Part shown: piece by piece, positions 1 to 23,200 of the stretch
Position numbering within the stretch: position 1 is the stretch's first letter
How the letters are laid out: each line of letters opens with the position of its first letter
Assembly: GCA_014549065.1 (NCBI GenBank)
Contig: JACDOX010000003.1
Span: 14,325,877 to 14,389,876 of the forward strand
From: Cardinalis cardinalis
Lineage: Eukaryota; Chordata; Aves; Passeriformes; Cardinalidae
DNA: 64,000 bases
Direction of reading: 5' to 3'
The notes under the pieces: generated by a model
Seen by the model: only the letters and a program-made list of their open reading frames with translations
Databases searched by the model: none
Told to the model about the DNA's origin: nothing
Program-made: the position numbers and the translations under genes

Positions 1-300
1 TAAAGTGGCTGCTCTGGCAGGGACTGATTGGGTTAAATAGGAATTTGACATTTTNGAGCAGTTGTAACTTAGGTATCTGAGGGATTTTCCACACCCTCCA
101 GACATGCTTTTTTTACTTTTTTTTTTCCCTGTGCCTTACTGAGAATGTTAAAGAAACCCAAGAAATAAACAAAAATACCACAATTTAGACATAGCTGTCT
201 GATTTAATAATGCTATTTGGAAATACATTCAAGTTTTGATGACAGAGCAGTGTACAACCACAAAGTTTCAGTATCNTGACTGTAACTCTTTCTCTTCCAG

Positions 301-10848
<10,548 letters not shown>

Positions 10849-13410
10849 TACACAAACCACAGTGCCCAGCTCATTGGACTTTTGTGGATCTGTCTTCTGA
10901 AGAAATGAATGAACTTTTGTAATGGATTCCCTAGAGGAAAATTGTTTCATGGTGCAATTCAAATAATGAGGTTCCACGAAGGAGCTTGTGAAGCAATTAA
11001 AAAGCATTGTGGTAGTGGCAGAATTCTCAACAGTGAAACTAGAGTGTGCCTGGTATGCAGGGAAAGCCAAGTCTTGCAATCCATGGGGTTTTGGGATGGC
11101 TACACTTCTTAAGTTTATGTTCTGAGCAAACCAGAAACGTGATGCCATGTTGTGATCCATCTGGCTACTGCAAAACTGATGTGTACCCAAGGACTGGATT
11201 TCATCAAAGTTGTTCAATAGAAAATTCAAGTCAAAATGTGAAATCATTCAATTCAGTCCCTTACCCACCCAGTAAATGATCAAAAAAGCATACAACTGAA
11301 CTTTTATAATTTTTTTTTTAAATTCATTAAGGTACATTACTTTATGCCATATGTTATAACAGCATATCCAACACTTGCTTTACCTAAGACTACGAGTGCC
11401 TGCATGGGGAATACCATAGAGCTTGAGTTCCTGAGGCAGAAGTGAGTTGGAGGGAAAGTCAGCAGCAAAGGATGTAACAACGGCTTGTGCATTGAGGAGG
11501 TTTGTGGAAATGNATTTGCCAGTGGTGTGTATGACAAAATATGAGCTGTTACAATGAACTTATTAACTTAATAAGACTGATTTTATGCTTTATACTGCAT
11601 GGGAACTATTTTAAGAAGAAACTAGCAATTTATCACAGCATATCAGGAAAAAAACCCTAACACAGTGACTTCTGTTTATTTTTATAGGTTCGTTATATTA
11701 TGTTTCTTAGAGTGTAAACAGGAAACAAGCAAACAAAAGTGTTATTTCTGTTTTGTCACTTTCCATGCTTGAACAGACATTCTGCTAGTGTTTATTCTTT
11801 AAGCACTCTCCAGGGAAAAAAAAAGCCTTTTATTTTTATAAGAGTAAAAAAACTCCCGAAAATATTTTGCACTGAATGTACCAAAGTNGAAGGGACATTA
11901 TAATCTGACTGATAGCAAATTGCATCACTATCAAATATCTATAAAAATGCTTAGGAACCAGGCTTTCTTCACAGTGCCGTGTCTATAGATACCAGGACTG
12001 TGCACATAAGTAATAATTTTATAATACTATATGTGATATTGTAATATGCATTTATTTTAAATGCATCTGGGTCATTTTTCATGCATTGGATAACTTAATG
12101 CTGTGGAATTTAATACAGATATTTCATATGCTCCCCACAACTTTTTATTTGTACAGCACTGTAAAACACTAGCTCATTTGGAAAACCATGAATAACTTCT
12201 TTAAGGTGAGCCACTGGTCATAATGCCACTGTCCTGTATCAGTGAACACCTACAAGATGTAAACTGTTCNTAGTGTCCAAGCTTGCATTTTCACTGATAA
12301 ATAGTTTTCTTATCCAGTGTTATTTGAAGCAGTTTCTATGGCGTATCAAACACTGCATGGACNCAGATTTCTTTATGCTTAATTTTGCTGAAATACACGA
12401 GGCTTGCTTGCTTCTATTTTTGGTACTTTTCCTCCAGATGGTCTTGTGGAACACTCGTGCAGCTGTGCCCCATTTCTCGCACAGCTGCTGTCATGCACTG
12501 CATCCACCACATTTTCAAATGGCAGGAGTTGCACTTGGACACTGGATAACATGAACACGAATCCAGCTCTGTGCTAGCCCTTTGGTAGTGCTGCAGCACA
12601 GCAAGCTCTGTTCTGTGGGGAAAGTAGTTTTGAAGTAACCTTCTCGCTTTGGAGGCTCTTGAAGGGACATCTGGGGGAGGTGTCCTGCTTGTTCTGGTGG
12701 GAGGTTTGTTCCAGCAGAGGCGAGCGTCCCTGGAGGTGTCATCAGCAGAGACTGCCCGTCACCCTCCGAGGCAAAGGCAGCTGCAGCTGTGGTGGTGACT
12801 GAGAAAACCCTTCAGACTTACTGAGGAAATGGCACATGTGCAAAGGAAAAGCAAAATCAGGGCGAAACCATTCTTTTATTTCAAGGATAATTGAGCTTCT
12901 GCATGACATCTGGGACTCTCTTAAGTAACTTAGGTTTTCTTAGGCTACTTCTGGCTAGTATGAAGTAGCAAAGAAAAATCCAAACGCCTCGCCCTGTTTC
13001 TACACGTGTATTTATCAGTCTTTGCTAAGATTGCATGTCACGGGTCCTAATGCACATCTCTCTTCAGAACATGAATGAGCAGTAGGCAAACTGACTTTTC
13101 AGCAGGTCACTCCAGCATGGCTCATGTTTCACGGGATCCATTCTCTGAGTAGCTAAAATTCTGGCACTCAGAGCAGAGTGCAACTTCTGATTGGTTGAGG
13201 GACTACAGAATTTTCATTTTACAATACTGTGTTATCTGTGGTCTTAAAAAGAGATTTCCCAGGTGGAAACTGTATCTACATGTTTTGAACCAGATACTCT
13301 TTGGAATGAAAAGTTTAAATATTTGGCACAAAGTAAGTTTATACTAGTTTGCCTTTTAAGTTACGCTTTTGTACAAAACTAAAACAATAAATGCATCTTG
13401 TCAATTTTTA
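10849..13410 (+). other. HECW2: HECW2 3' untranslated region
   Basis: Non-coding sequence after the HECW2 stop, rich in T tracts and AT stretches (for example around 12000-12180). It probably ends just after the AATAAA at 13386, which is followed by a T-rich stretch. Long 3'UTRs are usual for this gene family. The exact end is an inference from the signal. Confidence 0.55.
13386..13391 (+). terminator. Candidate polyadenylation signal of HECW2
   Basis: Canonical AATAAA about 2.5 kb after the stop codon, followed by T-rich sequence. After it the character changes to GC-richer intergenic sequence. Earlier weaker signals may also be used. Confidence 0.4.
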
Positions 13411-16400
13411 TTTAAATATATCTACTGCACCCATTTGTTCTGTATTTATGCATGTAAAAATAATTGAAATCAGCCATGATAATCCAATATTCTGTGAAGA
13501 TGTGACAGGGTCACAAGTGGGGAAGCTGTCAGTTAGAAAATAGATACATTTNAAAAAATCCAGAATATTTGTAGCACTAAAGCCAAGAGAGACTAAGGAG
13601 AAATTGCTGCTTCCTCCTGTGCTGCCAACATCCCCTGGGGGACTCCAGAAAGGCGCTGTGGGAAGGTTGAGGTGTCAGCTGGGTACAGCTCCCTGTGCTG
13701 CCTCGAGCACTTGGCTCTTTGTGATGTGTAAGGGATGCTGCTGCTCTAAGGGATTAGCAAGGAGNGAGTAGAGGAGAGGAAGCCTGAGCTTAGTCAGATA
13801 CCCACATCTCCTGGCAACTGCTTGGAATGTTCTCCCTTTGGTTTTGGAAGCCATTCCCATTTAATGTGTCCCAAGGGAAAGCCAGCTTTCATGTCCTGCA
13901 GCTTGGCTGCAGCAGGCAACCACAATGCTATTGCTTATGACACAGTGTAGCAGGGATGAGGGTCCACACAGAGCAAGGCTGGGGAGCCCTTCCAAACGTC
14001 TGTACCTCTTAGGAGCTTTTCCAGATGGTGCTAAGAAGCTTTGCATTTAGGAAGGAAAAAAGTGGACAGAAGAATCCCTTCAGCCAGTGACAACTCATAC
14101 TAACTTAACCCACAGCATCTCCATCACACAGAGGCTGGCAGGGGACATCCCTGCAGGAATTGAAGTGCCCATGTTTCCTGCTCTGCTGGGAAGTGGAGCC
14201 ACACATCACCAGCCAAAAAGCAGCTCCCAGGTCACTGCAGCCTGGGCAGGCTGGCAGCAGAGTGGCCTCTGTGCCCCACATGCCAGGGCAGGCCCCCTCT
14301 GCCAGGTCCCAGCATCCCAGCCCAGCAGAGGTGTGCTTTGCTCACCTGGCGCTGCTGGCAGTCAGGTTCTAGCCAGAACACTCCTAAATAGACCACAAAA
14401 GCTTGGAATCAGTGAAGTTGTGCAGTGCGGCTCCTGCTGTAGCAGTCACCCACTGAGAGTCTGCAGGCCAGCAGCAGTGAGGGGAGTGGTGCCTTTGCCC
14501 ACAGCAGCAGGGCACAGCCATCTGCCACCGCTGTCACACGGCCAGCAACACCTGGCAGGGCAGGACAGGAGAGCCNTTCAATCCAGACCTTCTTCCCCAC
14601 NACTCCCTGCCTGCTGTTTTTCCTTGGTATTCATCAAATATTTGCCTCCTTTTGCTTTTAAACATCATTTTCATGATTCTGTACTGCCCTTACCATAAAA
14701 AATGCTAACATGGCTTAGAGAGTAAGTGGGGTGGGGTGAGCTCTTGTGCGTTCCCAGGCAAGGCTGCTCAGGGGCACCACATGAGCTGNACATGGCAGCA
14801 GGCAGCCCCGGGGCACGGGGGGCGGGGAATAGCTGTAATCTCCGGGGAACCGAAAATCTGGGCAGCAGTGCCCTGGCAGGACATCACACAGAGCTGCTGC
14901 TAGGAGCTGGGCTGGCAGAGCACCGGACTGGTAGTTTGCTCAGTTTAAAATTATAGGAAACAGAAGAGGTTTGTGGTTTCTTATGTATTTTTAATCCTTT
15001 AAAAAAAGTTTTTTTNAAAAAAATTCCTTCTAGAGCATTTGCAATGGTATCATCTGGTTGTTAAATGTAATCTCAGCAGTATTAATTGCAGATGTTTACT
15101 GAGTTTCTGCAGTGGTAGCTGCAGAGTGTTATGGAGCTGCTTGGAGCAGGCTGTCTCTGGACTGAGGGAATCCCTGTTCACATCAGGGAAACTTCGGCAG
15201 CTGTGTTTGAATGGCCAGTGTAAGTTCACTTCCCATAGCATAACGCAAGTTACTTCTTTTCAGTGAATGAAACTTATCTGCGTTAAATTATACTAACAGT
15301 GTTGGTTTCCTGCCACTTTTTTATGTAGAGGGTTAATATATTCCTGTTAGCACTAATGGGAATTGAGCAGAAGGTTGATCTCCAGTCATAAGATTGCAGA
15401 TGTAGCTTTCATCTACTGTTCTTTCCCCTTCTCATCCTTTTCCCTCTGGGCAAGCAATTGAACTCCAAGCAAATTTTCAGAAAAATTACTCAAAGCTGGC
15501 TTCTTAAACTGTTTGTGTTTTGGCTCAATTATGTGCTATAAAGCAGAGCTGCAGAAATGCTATGGGTTGATTGGCTCATCAGTTTAAGTAGAAAATTCTT
15601 TACGATTTTGTTAGTGCAACCATAGTGGCTGCTGTTGGACTAGTTTAACCTTTTGCCTAAATATTTTACAATAAAAAATTTTTGGAGGATGAATTTGAAA
15701 TNACTTGTTTGCTGGAAAACTAAATATATGTTAGGTAAATAGCAGAGGAAAAGAATAACTTTACCGTAAAGGCAGTATAACCCACTTCAGTTAGCAGTAT
15801 GCAGAATTACAATGTTGACCCTCCAAACACAGAATTTTCACAATGAAAGATGGTTTATATTTTGCATGTCTTCCAAATAGACTATGAACTTCACAGTGCT
15901 TTTGTTCAGCTTTAGACTGACTGATTTTGGCATTAGGCTACTACTATTTGGGATGTTCATTGCTANGAAATGTTTTTTACTTGAACATTTGTAGTATTTT
16001 TACTAAATATTTTCCTTTAGGACTTTACTTCATAGGTGTTGCTCAGAGCCATATTGTGCTGTAGGTATTTTAAGGTAAAATCATGCTTATTTGATAATTC
16101 TGTTTTGTATGACTGACCTTCTGGCCACTGTTTAGAAAGGTTCCTCCTGATTTTTGGTAAAAAGATGACATTCAAGGACTCCTGGAATGGTTACCATCCA
16201 CTGAAGTGTCTGTATGTATTCTAAATGCATTTAAAAACACCTCCTGAGGACTATGTGAAATAGTTGCTACACTCATTAATTAGCCCCTTTCTAAGTCAAT
16301 GTTTCAAAATTTGAACTTGTTTCCTTTCAGATTACATTGCAGAATAATTACACAAAAATTTTAACTAGAGATGTATTCTGACAAATTTTTCAAAGCTATG

Positions 16401-16510
16401 ATGGATGTGAAAGGGAGCCGAGCTATGCTGCTCTCAATTCTTTCACCTGTTAAAAAACTTCTGAATAATGAAACTTTATCTTTTGGGTTTCAATTGTTTC
16501 TTGTTTTCAG

Positions 16511-16588
16511 AACTTTGAGAAGCTTNTCATTCAGCCCGTGTTAGAAGAAGCCTTGCCTACTTGGAGGCTTTTGTTAAGCATTCNGGAG
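16511..16588 (+). other. Unassigned exon-like segment
   Basis: A pyrimidine-rich tract ends in TTGTTTTCAG, followed by 78 open bases (26 codons) and GTATAT. In phase 0 it reads NFEKL, X, IQPVLEEALPTW, RLLLSI, X, E, with two N-affected codons. I do not recognise the peptide and see no partner exons. It could be an exon of an unannotated transcript, a relic, or chance. Confidence 0.25.
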
Positions 16589-19500
16589 GTATATTGTTCA
16601 ACTAATTTAACATCCNTTTGTGCTNACATCAATTAGCTTTTAAATGTATAGACCTACAGAACTCCACAGGACTCTGGTCTCCCTTATTCTGGGCTGCCTT
16701 CCAAAGCCATCCATCCTGTCCCTTTTGATTGCACATAATCCTGCAATCACCCAGAGACAATTGCTGACCACCTACACTGACTGGAGCTGTACTGTCACAG
16801 TNAGACTCTGGGTTTGGGTTTGCTTTCAAAAGCAGCTCCCTCAGTGCAGAGTCGACAGGATGACTGTTACTCTGACATCAAGACTGAGCTGTTCAATAAA
16901 AATAGTCATAAAAGTGGTTTTGAAAATAGTTGATTAGATATCCACGGGTAAAATGTCTTTTGGTTTTGGTTTTGCAAAATTAATGAGGCAGGGGATTTGG
17001 CTTGCAATGTTTTATATTGCCAGAATTTGTGGGCCCCATGGGCTGCCCCAGGCTCTTGGGCAGGTGGGTGCAGAGCNTTTGCAGTGAGGCAGGTGATGCT
17101 GATCCAGAAACCACAGCAGCAGGAGATCTGTTCCCATAGTGAGCACTGTGCAGTGAGCACTGTGCCTTCCACAGCTGGAGGCTTTCTCATGCAGCCCTTG
17201 AGCTGGATTTTTCCCCAAAGCTCGTTGTATCTCTGATGCTTGCTACTTGCAATACAAGCAGCTCGTGAAACACTCCACTGACTATTCAACATCTTCCATT
17301 TTAAACGAGGATTACATTTTTCATAGTTAAAAATGCCCATCCAGCAGGATAAGGTCAATAAAAGAGGATTTTGCTGAGACATCATATTTGATTGCCATGC
17401 TGACTGCAGTCAGACGTTGGAGCTCACTAATTTTAAAGTCGATTACTGTATGAATAAGAAAATAAATCTGGGAAGCCTCATAAATAATTCTAAGCAGGGA
17501 TGTAATTGTAGGTGCTGTAATGATAAGATAGGGCAGTTCCACGCAGCACACAAGATACAGCTGTGGAGGAGGACTGGCGTGAACACAAGGCTGAGAGTAG
17601 GCACAGGAAAAGGACTGCACTTCGAGGGCAGGGAGCAGGACAGTGAGCTGTGATGAGCCCTGGGATATAAAACAGGACACTTCCTGNTTGAAAATTAGGC
17701 TATGATAATGCACCTAGAAAAAAATGACTGTTCATCCTGAGATACGTTGGTGTTACTGCAACTGCAGGACATGCTTAACTGATTATTAGCTTTTGAAAAT
17801 CTAAGTACACAATCAGAAAATTTACTTTTATGCGGTTTGGCTTTTTTGTTTTGTTTTATTTGGACTGGGTTGTTTTTTTATTTGGGCTGTTTTCAGAAAA
17901 ATGAAAGCTTCTAAATAAGAGTGGTGTCTGGAAGTGGTCATTTGTTTGTACAAGTAATGACTGTTTATTATTATCTGCATTTGGCAAAGGATACCACTTC
18001 TGATAAAAGGTTAAATCATCAGAACCAATGGTGACTTTCCTCTTCAATGTGATGGGCCAAATCCCTAATGNTTAGATGTGTCAAAATGCAGATTTTGGGT
18101 TTTTTTAAGATACTTGATATTTGCATTATGTTTTTGTAAGAACCATGCATTTTGACAAAGACAAGGATTTTGATGTGGCATTTCCAAAGCTTCCTTAGGG
18201 TAATTAGAATTTTCTCAATAATCTAGGTAGTTTTACCCAAGCAGATCCAAGTCTTGATTCCATTCACACTCTAATGACATTATTAAAAAAAAATACTGTG
18301 TAAGAGGGTGGGAGGGTTTCATGATGGGTTTCTGTACCTAAAAGTTGACCTGTTTTTTTTACCTGAAAGATAAGACTATTGAATGATTGAATATGAGAGT
18401 CAGGAGAGGAATTCCTTGTGAGTTTTCTTCTGCAACATGGTCACTGAGAACGGTAGGAGTTTTATATAAACTTGAAGTCCTAAATGAGAAGACAACTCCC
18501 ATGTTGAACCATACTGGTTCAATAGTTCCATTCAGCAGGACATTTTTCTGCAATGAGTCTGCAACACTCAGGAGACTGCTGTTTATTATCAGCATTGCAG
18601 GGAGGAGGAGAATTATGATAATATTAACTACATAAATCACATGTGGAGGATGCTTTTTCTTTGCATGCTGTTTTTCCTGGGAATGACGTAGCCTTGAGGG
18701 CATCCATGAATCCTGATCAGCAAGGCTGCTTTTTGAATAATTGACTGGACATTTGTACTTGTAAGGGCTGGTACAGTATGGAAAGGGAGATCTTTAGAGG
18801 AGAAGAAGGTAATGAGGGATGTGGTGTGGAATACTGCTACCCCCAAGTCAGTTGATGTTCCTGCCCTTGCTAGGTTACAGTTTGGGTTTTTCAGCATGTT
18901 TGAAAGTGTGTAGAGTTTTACAAGTTTTTGTAGTGGGGATGCAGGCATCCAGAATCTAACAGGATTATAGGTGCATCTTCCTCATTTTTGACAATTACTT
19001 GATATAATTTTATACCAAGTTCTTTGTTTTTAAAGAATTTCAGGCACTGAGAATATGGAGTGCGTATTTATTTCTAAGCTTTAAGTAGAACACGGTGTAT
19101 TTTTTAATCCTTTCCATACTTTTCAGTTAAGTGTTCACAAGACTGTATATCAAATACAATTCCAAGTTTTTCTATCTTTCTATAAGCCAGTTTAAGTTTC
19201 ATCTGAATTTGGTACATGACTTTCACAAAACACTAAATAGGGAATACCTGCTTCAAGCATTAAGATGGTTTCCCTCCTTTTCCCTATTTACATTGCATTA
19301 CATTTCAGGATTTTTTTCTTTGAGGCAGAGAGAAGAGATATAAAATGTATTGAGTGTGTTACAGGGGCACACAATGTGTGTCATTGTGCCTGGCTTCAAG
19401 GAATGTACTATAATGTTTGACTGCTCACAGATTTACATAATTTGAATACAGGACTGTTGTGTTGTATTCCCTGTTACTCAAAAACATTTGGGGAAAAGAA

Positions 19501-19863
19501 TTTTCTGTGTATAATTTTATTTTCATACTGATCTCTATTTTGTTTAAGACCATGTTTCATCATGAAATCACTTAATTAAAATAAATCTTCTTACAAAATC
19601 TGGTTTGTAAAACATCTCTTTTATTGTGCCTCTGAATATGCTGTAACATCCTTTTTGAAGTGAGTACCTTTAGAGCATTCTGTCTTCTTGCAGCATTTAA
19701 AAACCTTTAGAGAAACCACAAGATACTCTTTCTGACATCTCCTTTGCTAAGTGATTTCTGGTGGCCTGTGGAGTCTGGCATATTACAAATCATGATTTTG
19801 GAAGTGGGAAAATTAAGGATTCTGCAGCCATATGCAACATATTTTGAATAAGAGCTGCATATG

Positions 19864-19926
19864 AAAAAAACCCTATGACAAACAAAGCACCAGATAAAAA
19901 ACCCTATGACAAACAAAGCACCAGAT
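19864..19926. repeat. 31-bp tandem duplication (2 copies)
   Basis: The segment AAAACCCTATGACAAACAAA with its flanks occurs twice with a period of 31 bases (the CCCTATGAC core is at 19871 and 19902). The copies are almost identical, so the duplication is recent or an assembly artefact. Confidence 0.85.
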
Positions 19927-22900
19927 ATCACAGCAAACACACTGGAGAGGCCCAGACTTTGTGGAAGACCCTCTGCTTTTCAATGGAGCATCAGAGCTGG
20001 CAGCAAAATATTTCCTAGCAGTGGCTGAAACACAGGAAAGGTCTCTTTTTCACAGGGACACACATTCTGTTGTCTTTAATAAAAGTCAGTGGCCCCCACC
20101 GAATATTGCCTTCTTCTTTTCTAAGAGATGGTAGTGGTTAGAGTGGGAGAAACTGGTCTTTAACCAGCTCTTAGGCAAGGGTTCTCCCCACCAGGACACA
20201 GCCCAAGGAGAATGGTTAAATGGCAACTTGTCACTTCTCCTGTGTGTTACACAAATTGTTTGGAGAACCTGATAGTGAAGTGACATTTCCATTTTTAAAA
20301 AACTTTTTCTAGAAGGTGATTTTGCATTCTCTTGCTGCTACTCAAGATGTGGTGCCAGCTAACCCGAGTCATTGAAGGAGAGCTGCTGTGGGAGGAGGTG
20401 AGGCTTTGGGACTGGAGCCCTTTCAGAATCTCTTCTTTGACATTCTTGATGTCAGACTCATGAGGTATTTTCATCCAGGTCACTGATAACTGATGCCACG
20501 TAGTGCACAATCACTCACTCACTTTCCNTCGGTGTAAACACTGCAGTTGGCCTGGAGCTCGTGCTGGGTGACACTGAGGCAGCTGGGGAGAATCCAGAGA
20601 TTTCCCACTGCACTGAGCATTGCCTTGTGTGAGAAGGTGGTGCAAAGATTTTAGCATGGGGGGAATCAGATTTTTTTCAAATGACCTATATTAAATAAAA
20701 ACGAGCTGGAGAAGGCTCAGACACACTGCGCTTGCAGCTGTGCAGCTCTTAATGTCGTGTGCTTGTCCCCACTCAGTGACACAGTTCTTTGCTGAGAAGG
20801 GAAGGTGCCATCTCTTCAAACATCATGGCCTGTGCTGAAACCAGCATTCCTTCAGGGAGCAGAGCTTTTTCCACAAGGCTGGCTGCCTGGAACACCTGTG
20901 CCTCTGATCACCGGGGGCTGTGCATCGCAGCTCTGCTTAATGGCTGCTCATCAAATGGGAATCTTCTTTCTGTGAAAGGTGAAAGCCTCTACCGGCTGAA
21001 AAGAGCCAGCTTTGTAATGGATCGATAATCAAGGTAAGCCAGAGAAGTAACTAAGAATGGGAGTTATGAAGCTAACACCTTTAATTGCTGCTTTTTAATG
21101 ACCCCACAGACCAGGTGTATACATTAGGAATAATGATAGTTCATGATCCTGTACTGTTGTGACCTTCAGCCTACCCATTCCCCCTCCTCCACCTTTGTTT
21201 GTCNTTCTCAGTTGTGGTGTATCTAAGTAAAATTCCAAAGTCCTCAGGGTGGAGTCCTGTCAATTATACCCTTCTCTGAGTGCCATTCATGTTTCCATGG
21301 CATTATAGAAACAGATAACCAAGAGTACAATAACATGCATGTCATGAAGCATTTTTGGTATTTACTTGGTTTTCAAAACTTAAAGGGAGAGTAGAGCAAA
21401 TCCTGAAGAGCATCAGTAAAGACAAAAAGGCAGCTAAGGAGACAAACATAAGCACTGTCATTTCCTTCTTGGCACCACGTGCTATAATAACCTAAAACAT
21501 CTTAATTGTGGCCATCATTTAAATTTACTCTGTGGCTCATTTGGTATGTTTGGAATGCTGCCTGCTTTTCATACTGCACAAAAAGCACTTCTCAACAAAA
21601 CCAATCCTGTCCACATGTTGTATTTTTATTTGACAGATGTATTTGAAATCATGTTATAATTAANAAAGGGTATGATCTGGAACCCTGCAGAGATGGTGGA
21701 GAGAGTAAAGATTTTGGACTGCTTTTGTCAAAAATATCCGCAGCTCAAAGTGCTAAAAAGCCAGATAGAAGTTCAAGCAAGCAGGAGTTACACGTTTTCA
21801 GTCGGTACCTCAGCGTGCCAGCTACATGGTGTGACATATTCTAGACTCTTCAAGAATGCTTTCTGCTTTCTTATCTTCATTTACGTTACTTTCATCTTAA
21901 TGCAAGCCTTGCTGTGACTGCATGACTTAGGCACTGTAATAAACACAGCAATTACCCATTTCACTGGCAGTGCCATGGCACAAACAGAATTAACCCAGAA
22001 ACTCTACTGGTGCTCTGCTGAAATGAAATACATAGCTCTTAAACTCTTATGCTACCTTACTATTACTGCCTTCATGACAAATGTATTGTAAAACGGATGT
22101 TTGCAAATTTCTTGCTCGTTGGATTGCTTCAGAGGAAATCAATTTGACAAACAAATTGCAACTATTTTAGAACTCTTTCTGACTTCAACTTATTTCTGAA
22201 CCATGCTTTAGGCTATTTTGAGTCTTTGAAACCACAGGTTGGAGTCTTTTAACTTTTTTTTTCTGTGGGCTTCTCAGGAGGCTCTGAAGACCCTGTTTCC
22301 ACTTGCATGCATGACTAAGAGATTGTCAAACGCGCTCCGTGCGAGCCGTGTACTTATAGAGGAGGACTGAAAGCGCTCTGTTCCCGGCAGCTCTCGGTGA
22401 GAACAGTGAGAACTGGTTTATGGCTCGGTTTTTAACTGGACTGGGCCGGTGCTGCGGTCTCGGAGCCTTCGCGGCTGCGTCACTCGCGCAGCGGCGGCGG
22501 GGCTCGCACGGCGCCTCTGTCCCTGCGGCTCCGGCTCGGTCCCTGCCACGTCCCGCACCAGGACGGAGCGGAACCGCTGCGGGTGCGGCTCGCGTCCCCG
22601 GCTCCCCACCGAGGGGGATGCACGGAACGCCGTCCTGCACCGGGTCCTGCCCGTGCACCTGCCCCGCTGCTTCGGCCGTGCCCCGCAGCTCAAGCGCTCC
22701 GGGATGCAGCGGACACGCCGAGAACCTTTCGCTGCGGGGTTTCGCTGCCACAGCAGCGGGAGCGGGACGCGCCATCGGTGCCTTGCGGCAGAAGCAGCGG
22801 CTCCGCGCACCCCGCGAGGTGCGGACGCGAGCGGCCGCCCCGCAGCGCGCCGAGCCCCGGCGCCCCCGGCACGCCCAGCTCCCTCACGGCCGGGCGGCAC

Positions 22901-23049
22901 CTGCTGCTGNGGTCCGGGCAGCCGGCAGGGGGCGCTGCCCGCCAATCGAAGCGCCTCTGGGCGCCGCGGCTGGGCGCGGATTGGCTGTTCTGCCGGATGG
23001 GCGGGGCCTGGCNCGCGCGCGGCTGGGACAGCCGCTCCCCGCGGCTTGC

Positions 23050-23120
23050 GCCTTTCAAACGCTGAGAGGCGGCGAGAGAGGGGCAGCGGAGCCGTGAGGG
23101 ACCGCGGGCGGCGGCCAGTG
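23050..23120 (+). other. STK17B: STK17B non-coding first exon (5'UTR)
   Basis: A purine-rich, CpG-rich segment downstream of the CCAAT and GC boxes ends in a strong donor, GTGAGT, at 23121. It has no long frame linked to the kinase. The next exon begins after GCAG at 25167 and carries the start codon. The 5' end is approximate. Confidence 0.5.
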
Positions 23121-23167
23121 GTGAGTGTGCCCGGCCGGGGAGAGCGGGGAATGTGCCCGGCCAGGGG

Positions 23168-23200
23168 GCTGCTGTGCTGTGCTGTGCTGTGCTGTGCTGC
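23168..23200. repeat. GCTGT pentanucleotide microsatellite
   Basis: About six copies of GCTGT lie just inside STK17B intron 1, at the edge of the CpG island. Confidence 0.8.

Larger units (their letters stand above)
13420..22320. other. Intergenic region between HECW2 and STK17B
   Basis: About 9 kb with no gene I can name. It is moderately GC-rich at 14.1-14.9 kb and AT-rich elsewhere. It holds one exon-like segment (16511-16588) and a 31-bp tandem duplication (19864-19926), described separately. The open frames here are short and show no family motifs. Confidence 0.6.
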
